DNA of 64,000 nucleotides from Microbacterium sp. Leaf320. GTDB lineage: Bacteria > Actinomycetota > Actinomycetes > Actinomycetales > Microbacteriaceae. The translations under genes were made by a program, and so were the position numbers. Positions 43,699-51,715 of the stretch are shown here, in pieces (positions within the stretch are counted from its first letter, which is position 1; every line of letters begins with the position of its first letter). Below the pieces are notes generated by a model. It did not search any database. It saw nothing but the letters and a program-made list of their open reading frames with translations, and had not been told where the DNA came from. Location of the stretch: contig NZ_LMOD01000001.1 in NCBI RefSeq assembly GCF_001423485.1, positions 192,617-256,616 on the forward strand, in the 5' to 3' direction.

Positions 43699-44760
43699 AT
43701 GAAGTCCGCATCCCTGCTGTCCGAGCGTCTGCGCTCGCATCGACTCACGGCACCCGCGAGCTCGGTGTCCGATGCCGCGGCGCACATGCTCGCGGTGCAG
43801 AGCCAGGACTTCACCGCCGGACGCTGGGCTCTCGCGGCGCGCACGCGCAACGAGCCGACGCTGCGCCTGGTCGATCGTGCCTTCGACCGGGGAGACCTGG
43901 TGCGGGCGTGGACGATGCGCGGAACCCTGCACATCATCCCGGCCTGCGATCTGCGCTGGGTGCTGTCGGTGACCGGCGACCGACAGCGCCAGCAAGGGGC
44001 GACGAGAAAGCGCGAGCTCGGCATAGACGACGAGATGGTCGCCGCGGTCACACGGGCGGCGCAGCCGCGGCTTCGCGACGGCGGACTCACGCGCGCCGAG
44101 ATGTTCGAGGTGTTCACGGGCATAGGGGTCGACCCAGGTGGCCAGCGGGGCATCCATCTGCTCAACGTGCTCACCCTCGACGGGCTGATCTGCCAGGGGC
44201 CGGTCTCGGCTCGGGAGGGCATCGCGCGCGAACAGCGCTTCGTGCTCGTCGATCAGCACATCCGCGAGCACGCGGCTCCATCCGACCCGCTTGCTGAGCT
44301 GTTCGTCCGCTACATCGACGGGCACGGCCCCGCGGGAGTGCCCGACTTCGCCTGGTGGTCGGGGCTCACGCTCGGCCAGTCACGAGAAGCGCGCGACAGG
44401 GCCGCGGGCAGGGTGGTCGAGATCGAGGAGGGCGTGTTCGTGTCGGGCGCGCGCCCTCGCCGCTCGTCGTCTGCCGCGGCCGTGCTCGCGCTCGGGGCCT
44501 TCGACGAGTACTACATCTCGTACGCCGACCGCACGGCGGTGTGCGCTCCCGAGCATCTCGCGGCGGTCGGACCCGGCAAGAACGGCATGGTGCGCGCGAC
44601 CATCATCGCCGACGGCCGGGTGATCGGATGCTGGACGCATGCGAGCGCCTCGCTGCACGCGCCGCCGGATCTCTTCGAGCCTGCGCCGGGCGACGGCGCA
44701 GTGGACGACGAGGCGGTGCGCACCGCTCTCGCCCGATTCACGCGCTTCCTCGACGGCTGA
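43699..44760 (+). CDS. Winged-helix DNA-binding protein (HTH_42/DUF1006), AlkZ-like glycosylase candidate
   Basis: The 353-residue protein matches the HTH_42 superfamily: HMLAVQSQDFTAGRWALAARTR, WTMRGTLHIIPACDLRW, and a C-terminal FDEYYISYADR segment. The N-terminal motif Gln34-Ser-Gln36 fits the QxQ catalytic pattern of AlkZ-type DNA glycosylases, while YcaQ-type enzymes have QxD. Base-excision or crosslink repair is therefore possible. A non-catalytic DNA-binding protein is the alternative. Confidence 0.8.
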   Translation: MKSASLLSERLRSHRLTAPASSVSDAAAHMLAVQSQDFTAGRWALAARTRNEPTLRLVDRAFDRGDLVRAWTMRGTLHIIPACDLRWVLSVTGDRQRQQGATRKRELGIDDEMVAAVTRAAQPRLRDGGLTRAEMFEVFTGIGVDPGGQRGIHLLNVLTLDGLICQGPVSAREGIAREQRFVLVDQHIREHAAPSDPLAELFVRYIDGHGPAGVPDFAWWSGLTLGQSREARDRAAGRVVEIEEGVFVSGARPRRSSSAAAVLALGAFDEYYISYADRTAVCAPEHLAAVGPGKNGMVRATIIADGRVIGCWTHASASLHAPPDLFEPAPGDGAVDDEAVRTALARFTRFLDG

Positions 44761-44781
44761 TCCGGTCTGCCGCGGCTCAGG

Positions 44782-46224
44782 TCACTCGCTCGCGTGCCGC
44801 CCGAGGAAGTTGTAGACCTCGTTGTCGTCGACACCGGGGAAGGCGCCGCGGGGGAGCGGCGAGAACATGTGCGTGTGCACGCGCGCGCTCGGCCAGGCCT
44901 TGCCGTTCCAGCGCTCGGTGAGATCGGCCGAGGGGCGCCGACAGCAGGCCTCATCTGGACACGTCGACACGGCGCGATCCGTCGTCTCGCGTCCGCGCCA
45001 CCAGCGGGCGTCATCGAAGGGCACGCCCACCGTGATCGAGAACTCGCCGTCGGTCGCGGCGCCGGTCTGGGTGGAGCACCAGAAGGTGCCGGAGGGTGTG
45101 TCGGTGTACTGGTGGTGCTCGTTCGTGCGGTTCTGCTGGGTGAACGCCGCCCGCGCCTGGAACTTGCGGCACACACGCTGACCCTCCACTGCACCGGTGA
45201 CATCCATGGGCAGCGGGAGGTCGTCATTCTCGTACACCCGTGTGATCGCGCCGGTGCCGTCGACGCGGAGGAAATGCAGCGACATGCCCAGGTGCTGCGT
45301 GAGCAGGTTCGTCATGCGCATGCCCGCGGCCTCGTGCGTGACGCCGAACGCGTCGCGGAAGTCCTCCACAGCGAGGTTGCGGTCCTTCTTGGCCTGCTGC
45401 AGGAAAGCCACGGAAGCCGTCTCCGGCATCAGGCAGGATGCGGCGAAGTAGTTGATCTCGAGCCGCTGCTGCAGGAAGTCGGCGTAATCGGTGGGAGGGG
45501 TGTGTCCGAGCAGGCGGTGCGCCATGGCCTGCAGGGCCATCGACCGGAGGCCGTGTCCACCGGGGATCGACGCCGGCGGCAGGTAGATGCGGCCGTTCTC
45601 GAGATCGGTCACCGACCTGGTCGAGTGCGGCAGGTCGTTGACATAGATCAGCTCGAAACCGAGCTTCTCGGCCATGATGCTCACGGTGCGGTGCGTGAGC
45701 GCACCCTGCACGTGTCCGGCCGAGCGGAGCTGCTTCTCGGCGAGTTTCTCGATGTCCCCGAGGTAATTGTGCTGCGCGCGCATGCGCAGCCGAAGCTCGG
45801 TGTTGGCCCGTCGCGCCTCTTCGGGCGTCGCGATCGCCTCACGCTCTCGTCGCTGCAGCTCACGGTGCAGACCGAGCATCGATTCGATCGTCTCATCGCT
45901 CATTCCCTTGGTGACGCGCACGGGGGCGACACCGAGCTGGCGGAACACCGGACTCTCCTGCGCGCGTTCGAGCTCGATCTCCAACGCGGCACGGCGGTTC
46001 GGCGGCTCGCCCGAGATGAGATCCGTGACCTGAGTGTCGGTGGCCTGCGCAATGGCCTGGAGCAGCGACAGCTTCGGCTCGCGCTTGCCGTTCTCGATCA
46101 GGCTCAGCTGCGATCCCGCGACCCCGACGAGTGCGCCGAGCTCATCGAGCGTGAACCCCTTCTCGAGGCGGTGATGCCTGATGCGGTGACCGAGAGTCGC
46201 GAGGTGGATGCCGGAAGGAGCCAT
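44782..46224 (-). CDS. ramB: RamB-type regulator (XRE domain with short-chain acyl/acetate regulator domain)
   Basis: The 480-residue protein starts with an XRE helix-turn-helix (GHRIRHHRLEKGFTLDELGALVGVAGSQLSLIENGKREPKL). A central IrrE-like region and a C-terminal DUF2083-type domain with a Cys-containing segment (RAVSTCPDEACCRRP) follow. RamB regulates acetate and gluconeogenic genes in corynebacteria. Here it diverges from pckG with 109 bp between, so pckG is a likely target. Confidence 0.92.
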   Translation of the reverse strand: MAPSGIHLATLGHRIRHHRLEKGFTLDELGALVGVAGSQLSLIENGKREPKLSLLQAIAQATDTQVTDLISGEPPNRRAALEIELERAQESPVFRQLGVAPVRVTKGMSDETIESMLGLHRELQRREREAIATPEEARRANTELRLRMRAQHNYLGDIEKLAEKQLRSAGHVQGALTHRTVSIMAEKLGFELIYVNDLPHSTRSVTDLENGRIYLPPASIPGGHGLRSMALQAMAHRLLGHTPPTDYADFLQQRLEINYFAASCLMPETASVAFLQQAKKDRNLAVEDFRDAFGVTHEAAGMRMTNLLTQHLGMSLHFLRVDGTGAITRVYENDDLPLPMDVTGAVEGQRVCRKFQARAAFTQQNRTNEHHQYTDTPSGTFWCSTQTGAATDGEFSITVGVPFDDARWWRGRETTDRAVSTCPDEACCRRPSADLTERWNGKAWPSARVHTHMFSPLPRGAFPGVDDNEVYNFLGRHASE

Positions 46225-46333
46225 TCCTTGATCTTAGCGAAAGAAAAGCAATTCTTAATGGCATGAATGGCGGAAAGTCACCCTCGGACCGGAAGAAGAT
46301 GGAACAAACGCCCCTCACTTCAAAGGAGTAGTC
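46225..46333. promoter_or_regulatory. Divergent ramB/pckG promoter region
   Basis: The 109-bp gap is AT-richer than its surroundings, with a segment TTAGCGAAAGAAAAGCAA around 46235 near the ramB start. An AAAGGAG ribosome-binding site for pckG lies at 46321-46327. I could not find a clear match to the RamB box, so an operator here is only suggested by context. Confidence 0.4.
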
Positions 46334-48196
46334 ATGGCGATCGCCGAAGTCTTCACCCCCCGAGCAGCATCCGTCGCACCGGTGCGCACCTTCGGGACGG
46401 CTCCGACGTATGACACCCCTGCGATGGCCGAACTCTCCGCATGGGTCCATGAGATCGCCACCCTCACACAGCCCGCCTCGATCCACTGGGTCGACGGTTC
46501 GCGTGCCGAGAACGACTGGCTGCTGCGAGGCCTCGTCGACGAGGGCAAGCTCATCAAGCTCAACCCCGAGTGGCGCCCCGGCTCGTACCTCGCCCGCTCG
46601 CACCCCAGCGACGTCGCCCGCACCGAGGGCCGCACCTTCATCTCGTCGGAGAGCGAAGAGGATGCCGGGCCCACCAACAACTGGGCGCCGCCTGCCGAGA
46701 TGCGCGAGAAGATGACCGAGATCTTCGAGGGATCGATGCGCGGTCGCACGATGTTCGTCGTCCCGTTCTCGATGGGCCCCGTCGGAGGTCCGCTCTCGCA
46801 CATCGGAGTCCAGGTCACGGACAGCGCCTACGCTGTCGCCTCCATCGGCATCATGACCCGTGTCGGCGATGCCGTCACGCGTCAGATCGCCGACGGGGCG
46901 CCGTGGGTCAAGACGGTCCACTCTGTCGGTGCCCCGCTCGCCGCGGGTGAGGCCGACGTCGAATGGCCGTGCAACGACGACAAGTACATCGTGCACTTCC
47001 CCGAGACTCTCGAGGTCTACTCGTTCGGCTCCGGCTACGGTGGCAACGCGATCCTCGCCAAGAAGTGCTTCGCCCTGCGCATCGCCTCGGTGATCGCCCG
47101 CGACGAGGGCTGGCTCGCCGAGCACATGCTGCTCATCCGGGTGATCGACCCTTCGGGCAAGGCCTACCACGTCGCTGCGGCATTCCCTTCGGCGTGCGGC
47201 AAGACGAACCTCGCCATGCTGCGACCGACCATCCCCGGCTGGCGCGTCGAGACGCTCGGCGACGACATCGCGTGGATCCGCCCGGGTGAGGACGGCCGCC
47301 TCTGGGCGATCAACCCCGAGGCCGGCTTCTTCGGTGTCGCGCCCGGCACCGGCGAGTCGACCAACGTGACGGCCGTCGAGACGCTGTGGGGCAACACGAT
47401 CTTCACGAACGTCGCGCTGCGGCCCGACGGAGACGTGTGGTGGGAGGGGCTGACCGACCAGGCGCCCGCGCATCTCGTCGACTGGGAGGGCAACGACTGG
47501 ACGCCGGACTCCGACCGCCCCGCCGCACACCCGAACTCCCGCTTCACTGTCTCGGCCGCGCAGTGCCCGCAGATCTCCGAGGACTGGGAGGAGGCGGTGC
47601 CGCTCGACGTCATCCTCTTCGGCGGACGCCGCGCGACCAACGTTCCGCTGGTCGTCGAGGCGACCGACTGGACGCACGGCGTGTTCCTCGGGTCGAACAT
47701 CTCGTCGGAGCGCACGGCTGCGGCCGAGGGCAAAGTCGGCGAGCTGCGCCGCGATCCGTTCGCGATGCTCCCGTTCTGCGGCTACAACATGGCCGACTAC
47801 TTCGGCCATTGGCTGAAGGTCGGACGAGGTCTGCGGTTCGATCGAGCACCCCGCATCTTTCAGGTCAACTGGTTCCGTCGGGGCTCCGACGGCCGGTTCC
47901 TGTGGCCCGGGTTCGGCGACAACTCGCGCGTCGTCGACTGGATCATCCGCCGCATCTCCGGTGAGGTGTCCACCGTCGACAGCCCGATCGGCCGCCTGCC
48001 CCTCGTCTCGGACCTCAACCTCGACGGAATCGATGTTCCCGAGGCTGATCTCGACGAGCTGTTCTCGGTCGACACCGAGGCGTGGAAGACCGAGGCCGAC
48101 CTCACCGAGGAGTTCTACGACACTTTCGGTGACAAGGTCCCGGCCGCGCTCCGCGCCGAGCTGGCGTCGCTGCGCTACAGGCTCGACAAGGCCTGA
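46334..48196 (+). CDS. pckG: Phosphoenolpyruvate carboxykinase (GTP)
   Basis: The 620-residue enzyme converts oxaloacetate and GTP to PEP. Signature features are the P-loop [13 protein letters not shown] with the reactive Cys288, the metal site [22 protein letters not shown], and [15 protein letters not shown]. Length and order match actinobacterial GTP-PEPCKs. AAAGGAG lies 6 nt before ATG 46334. It is followed by two hairpins and converges with the ABC gene. Confidence 0.97.
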   Translation: MAIAEVFTPRAASVAPVRTFGTAPTYDTPAMAELSAWVHEIATLTQPASIHWVDGSRAENDWLLRGLVDEGKLIKLNPEWRPGSYLARSHPSDVARTEGRTFISSESEEDAGPTNNWAPPAEMREKMTEIFEGSMRGRTMFVVPFSMGPVGGPLSHIGVQVTDSAYAVASIGIMTRVGDAVTRQIADGAPWVKTVHSVGAPLAAGEADVEWPCNDDKYIVHFPETLEVYSFGSGYGGNAILAKKCFALRIASVIARDEGWLAEHMLLIRVIDPSGKAYHVAAAFPSACGKTNLAMLRPTIPGWRVETLGDDIAWIRPGEDGRLWAINPEAGFFGVAPGTGESTNVTAVETLWGNTIFTNVALRPDGDVWWEGLTDQAPAHLVDWEGNDWTPDSDRPAAHPNSRFTVSAAQCPQISEDWEEAVPLDVILFGGRRATNVPLVVEATDWTHGVFLGSNISSERTAAAEGKVGELRRDPFAMLPFCGYNMADYFGHWLKVGRGLRFDRAPRIFQVNWFRRGSDGRFLWPGFGDNSRVVDWIIRRISGEVSTVDSPIGRLPLVSDLNLDGIDVPEADLDELFSVDTEAWKTEADLTEEFYDTFGDKVPAALRAELASLRYRLDKA

Positions 48197-48206
48197 CACA
48201 GACCGG

Positions 48207-48230
48207 GCGCCGGTTCGGGGGAGCCGGCGC
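48207..48230 (+). terminator. pckG terminator candidate
   Basis: GCGCCGG pairs with CCGGCGC around a 10-nt loop, starting 11 bp after the pckG stop, followed by TCTAT. A second, longer inverted repeat follows at 48262. Confidence 0.5.
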
Positions 48231-48261
48231 TCTATGACCCCAGATCCCCCTACCCCCAGAC

Positions 48262-48324
48262 CGCGAAGGCGGGATGGCTGAGACGAACCCATGGCTGAGT
48301 GGTCTCTGACATCCCGCCTTCGCG
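48262..48324. terminator. Large inverted repeat between pckG and ABC genes (bidirectional terminator candidate)
   Basis: CGCGAAGGCGGGATG (48262-48276) has a perfect 15-bp reverse complement at 48310-48324, with a 33-nt spacer. Inside the spacer GAGAC and GTCTC can extend the structure, and ATGGCTGAG occurs twice (48274-48282 and 48291-48299). The position between convergent genes fits a two-way terminator, although the loop is long. Confidence 0.6.
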
Positions 48325-48349
48325 CATTCCTCTGGGGCGTTGACCCCGT

Positions 48350-50233
48350 TCAGGCGAGCAGCTGGTGGCGTGCGAGGTCGCGGTACAGCGGCGTCGACTC
48401 GATCAGCTCGGCGTGTGTGCCCTGGCCGACGACAGCGCCGTCCTGCAGCACCACGATGAGGTCGCTGTCGATGACGGTGGACAGTCGGTGCGCGATCACG
48501 ATCAGCGTACGGTCGGTGGAGACCGCATCGATCGCCTCGCGCATGCGCTGCTCGTTCACGCCGTCGAGCGACGAGGTCGACTCGTCGAGCAGCAGGATCG
48601 GCGCATCGGTGAGCAGCGCGCGCGCGATCGCCAGGCGCTGACGCTCGCCGCCCGAGAGCATCACGCCGTCCTCGCCGACGGGGGCCTCGAGGCGCAGAGG
48701 GTCGCGTTCGAGCACGTCGCCCAGGTTCACGGCGCGCAGCACCTGCTCGCAGGCCTCGTCCGAGGCGTTCGGCGAGGCGAGACGCAGGTTGTCGCCGAGG
48801 GTTCCGGCGAGCGTGGGGGCGTCCTGCTCGACATAGCCGAACTGCGCGCGCAGCTCGTCGCGCGGATAGGTGCGCGAGTCGTGGCCGTAGAGACGGATCG
48901 ATCCGCCCGTCGGATCGTAGAAGCGCTCGATGAGAGACAGGATCGTGCTCTTGCCTGCTCCACTGGGTCCGACGAGTGCGACGCGCGTGCCGCGGGGCAC
49001 GGCGAACGAGACTCCGCGCAGGACCTCGCGCTCCGCCGGGGTGGCCGGGCCGTCGGTCGGCTCGAGGTGGGCGTCGGCGAGAAGCGTCTGCGCCTCCTTC
49101 GCAGCCGCCAGCCGTGCGGCGACCACGTTCTCGGGGTAGCGGAAGCGCACGTCGCGGAACTCGATCGCAGGGGCGTGAGGGTCCGCCTCGTCGCGAGGGA
49201 AGGAGGCGGCGATCTCGGCATCGTGCTCGGTCTCGACCGGCAGGTTCAGCACCTCCTGGATGCGGCCAAGTGCGCCGAGCGCCTGGTTCACCGAGGTGAT
49301 CGCTCCGAACGTGGTGGCGAGCGGCATCACGAGCATGAACAGGAACAGGATGAACGTGATCAGCGACGCGATGGTGATGGTGCCCGCCGCGACCCTGAGG
49401 CCGCCCACGCCGAGAACGACGAGGAGCGAGACCTGCAGCGCGACGCCGGCGATCGGAACCACGAGCGATGAGATCTTCGCGATGCGCACGCCGATGCCGT
49501 AGGCCTCGGAGGCGAGGACGGACACCGTCTCGGTCTCGCGTTCGGTCGCCCCTGAGGCGCGCACGGTGCGGATCGAGCCCACGGCGCGCTCGACGCCGGA
49601 GGCGAGCTCGCCGACCTTCTCCTGCTGCGCGGTGGAAGCGGTGCGGATGCGACCGCTGAGCGCGGTGACCACGACGACCGAGGCGCCGATCACGACGACG
49701 ATGAGCAGCAGCAACACGGGGTCGATCACGAGCATCGCGATCAGGGCGCCGAGGAAGAGGATCGCGCTGCCGACGGCATCCGCCAATCCCTGGGTGAGCA
49801 CGGCATAGAGCAGCGTGGTGTCGGTGCCGACACGCGAGACCAGGTCGCCGGTGCGTCGGGCGTCGAACTCGCTGATCGGCAGGTGCAGGATGCGGGAGAT
49901 CAGCTTGCGTCTGCTGGAGTACACGACCGCTGTGCCGGTGCGCTGCAGCAGATAGTGCTGGTAGCCGGAGATGATCGACGACACGATCACGAGACCGACG
50001 AGGATCCAGACGAGGATGCCGAGACCCTGATCGGACTGCACGGTCTCGATGAGCTGGCCGACCAGCAGCGGCTGCGCGAGCGACGTGGCCGCTCCGAACA
50101 CGCTGAGCACAGCGACGACGATGAGCGTGCGCTTGTGCTCGAAGAGGAAGGGGAGGAGCTGGCGGAAGGTGGCGCGCGGACCGTCGTGCTGCGCGCCGCG
50201 TCCGCGTCGGCGTGATGTCGCCGTGCTGGACAT
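48350..50233 (-). CDS. ABC transporter, fused permease and ATP-binding (exporter)
   Basis: The 627-residue half-transporter has six membrane segments in the first 310 residues, then an ATPase with Walker A GPSGAGKSTIL, signature LSGGERQRLAIARAL, Walker B ILLLDESTSSLD and the H-loop IAHRLSTV. About 35 extra residues (RLAAAKEAQTLLADAHLEP...) are inserted between the first strand and the Walker A loop. It probably works as a homodimer exporting lipid or drug; no substrate is implied. It has no partner subunit. Confidence 0.92.
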   Translation of the reverse strand: MSSTATSRRRGRGAQHDGPRATFRQLLPFLFEHKRTLIVVAVLSVFGAATSLAQPLLVGQLIETVQSDQGLGILVWILVGLVIVSSIISGYQHYLLQRTGTAVVYSSRRKLISRILHLPISEFDARRTGDLVSRVGTDTTLLYAVLTQGLADAVGSAILFLGALIAMLVIDPVLLLLIVVVIGASVVVVTALSGRIRTASTAQQEKVGELASGVERAVGSIRTVRASGATERETETVSVLASEAYGIGVRIAKISSLVVPIAGVALQVSLLVVLGVGGLRVAAGTITIASLITFILFLFMLVMPLATTFGAITSVNQALGALGRIQEVLNLPVETEHDAEIAASFPRDEADPHAPAIEFRDVRFRYPENVVAARLAAAKEAQTLLADAHLEPTDGPATPAEREVLRGVSFAVPRGTRVALVGPSGAGKSTILSLIERFYDPTGGSIRLYGHDSRTYPRDELRAQFGYVEQDAPTLAGTLGDNLRLASPNASDEACEQVLRAVNLGDVLERDPLRLEAPVGEDGVMLSGGERQRLAIARALLTDAPILLLDESTSSLDGVNEQRMREAIDAVSTDRTLIVIAHRLSTVIDSDLIVVLQDGAVVGQGTHAELIESTPLYRDLARHQLLA

Positions 50234-50311
50234 GCGGAACCTCGTTCTGAAAGGGGGTAGTTCGACCGTACTTCGTTTCCGGACAGTTTCTGTGGATGGG
50301 CTGTATGCGGT

Positions 50312-50521
50312 TCAGTGCCTGCCGAACCGGCGGTGCGCCGCCTGTTTCGAGACACCAAGCGAGCTCGCGATCGCCTGCCAGGAGTATCCGAGATTGCGCG
50401 CACGGCGCACCTGGGTCTCTTCGGCCCTGGCCAGCTCACTGCGCAGGGCGGCGAGTCGGTGCAGTTCCGACAGCGGCTCGCTGCCGTCATCCTGTGCGAT
50501 CGCGGTCTTCATGGTCATCAT
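50312..50521 (-). CDS. Small helix-turn-helix protein
   Basis: The 69-residue protein carries a C-terminal HTH (NLGYSWQAIASSLGVSKQAAHRRFGRH) after a helical N-terminus (ELHRLAALRSELARAEE). It begins with closely spaced Met codons; AGGAGG lies just upstream of ATG 50521. It faces an S66 peptidase across two identical-type palindromes (50533 and 50561) and is likely an autoregulator of that gap. Too short for a classical regulator with a ligand domain. Confidence 0.75.
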   Translation of the reverse strand: MMTMKTAIAQDDGSEPLSELHRLAALRSELARAEETQVRRARNLGYSWQAIASSLGVSKQAAHRRFGRH

Positions 50522-50532
50522 GGGCCTCCTGC

Positions 50533-50548
50533 GTCAATCTTTGTTGAC
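50533..50548. promoter_or_regulatory. Operator 1, GTCAA-N6-TTGAC
   Basis: GTCAATCTTTGTTGAC is a perfect 5-bp inverted repeat. On the other strand its centre is CAAAGA, close to CAGAAA of operator 2. It lies 12 bp upstream of the HTH start. Confidence 0.65.
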
Positions 50549-50560
50549 GCATGGAGAGAT

Positions 50561-50576
50561 GTCAACAGAAATTGAC
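50561..50576. promoter_or_regulatory. Operator 2, GTCAA-N6-TTGAC
   Basis: GTCAACAGAAATTGAC repeats the same 5-bp arms as operator 1 at 28 bp centre-to-centre. It lies 36 bp upstream of the S66 peptidase ATG. Two like sites in one short divergent gap suggest cooperative binding by one regulator. Confidence 0.65.
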
Positions 50577-50611
50577 GGGCGGGGAAACGCGCGCGATGCG
50601 AGACTGGGCCG

Positions 50612-51643
50612 ATGCTGTCTGCATCGAAACCTGTACCAGGCGACCGCGTCGCCGTCCTGTCGCCCGCTTTCGCCGCCCCTGCGGTCGCCCCGGAGATCCA
50701 CGAGCAGGCTCTGCATCGACTCGAGCAGCTGACCGGACTGATCCCGGTGGAGTTCCCGACCACACGACAGCTCGATGCGAGCCCGGAAGCCCGAGCGGCC
50801 GACGTCAACGCGGCCTTCGCCGACCCCGGCATCCGCGCGATCCTCGCGACGATCGGCGGCGACGATCAGATCCTGGTGGTGCCGCACCTCGATCCCGCGG
50901 TCGCGCAAGCCGACCCGAAACCCTTCCTCGGGTACAGCGACAACACCAACATCCTCAACTGGCTGTGGGGGCTCGGCATCCGGGGCTACTACGGCGGGTC
51001 CACGGCCGTGCATCTCGGGCCGGGTCCCGCGGTCGACGACGTGCACCTGCGCTCGCTGCGAGCGGCGCTGCTCGACGGCAGCACGCTCGAGATCACCGAA
51101 CCAGGCGAATCGGAAGACAACGGAAAGCGCTGGGACGACCCCCTCGCGCTCACCGAGTACGGAGACCGGATCGCGACCGAGGAGTGGACCTGGTCGGGCC
51201 CTGGAGCCCGTGTCGAGGGTCGCACCTGGGGCGGCTGCCTCGAGAGCATCGATGCGCTCGCGCTCGCGGACCGGCTGCCCACGACCTACGATCTGCGCGG
51301 CGGGATCCTGCTGCTCGAGACGAGCGAGGAGCGCCCGCCGGCGAGCTGGGTGGCTCGATGGATGCGCGGGCTGGGTGAGCGCGGGATCCTCGATGCCGTC
51401 GCCGGCGTGGTCGTGGCGCGTCCGCCGGTGAGTGATTTCGAGTTCCAGCCGTCGCCGGCCGAGGCCGATGCGCTGCGCGCGGCGCAGCGAGACGCGGTGA
51501 TCGAGACGGTCTCGCGGTACAACCCCGACGCGGTCGTGTGCGTGGGAGTGCCGTTCGGTCACACGCGGCCGCAGTGGATCCTGCCGTACGGCGGAACCAT
51601 GGCGCTCGACGGATCCGCACGCACGGTCACGGCCTCGTATTGA
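50612..51643 (+). CDS. S66-family peptidase (LD-carboxypeptidase/MccF type)
   Basis: The 343-residue serine peptidase has nucleophile Ser109 in FLGYSDNTNI, the catalytic Glu in WGGCLESID and His in GVPFGHTRPQWILP. Family members trim murein tetrapeptides or, as MccF, cleave microcin-type acyl-sulfamoyl adenylates. These cannot be separated here; location in the cytoplasm is implied by the lack of a signal peptide. It ends at a strong bidirectional hairpin. Confidence 0.9.
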   Translation: MLSASKPVPGDRVAVLSPAFAAPAVAPEIHEQALHRLEQLTGLIPVEFPTTRQLDASPEARAADVNAAFADPGIRAILATIGGDDQILVVPHLDPAVAQADPKPFLGYSDNTNILNWLWGLGIRGYYGGSTAVHLGPGPAVDDVHLRSLRAALLDGSTLEITEPGESEDNGKRWDDPLALTEYGDRIATEEWTWSGPGARVEGRTWGGCLESIDALALADRLPTTYDLRGGILLLETSEERPPASWVARWMRGLGERGILDAVAGVVVARPPVSDFEFQPSPAEADALRAAQRDAVIETVSRYNPDAVVCVGVPFGHTRPQWILPYGGTMALDGSARTVTASY

Positions 51644-51663
51644 GCCCGACGTCCCTGAGCACC

Positions 51664-51701
51664 CGAAAGGGCGGCACCCCCGAGGAGGTGCCGCCCTTTC
51701 G
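51664..51701. terminator. Strong bidirectional terminator
   Basis: CGAAAGGGCGGCACC (51664-51678) pairs perfectly over 15 bp with 51687-51701, with an 8-nt loop CCCGAGGA. It lies between convergent genes; A- and T-runs at the base of the stem (GAAAG/CTTTC) give each strand a short U tract. Confidence 0.85.
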
Positions 51702-51715
51702 CGTGAGGTGATGCG

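Noticed and set aside
46142..48292. A very long minus-strand open frame opposite pckG
   Set aside because: High GC removes stop codons from the complementary frames. Its translation is Arg/Gly/Val-rich without family sequence, whereas the plus strand codes for an unmistakable PEPCK.
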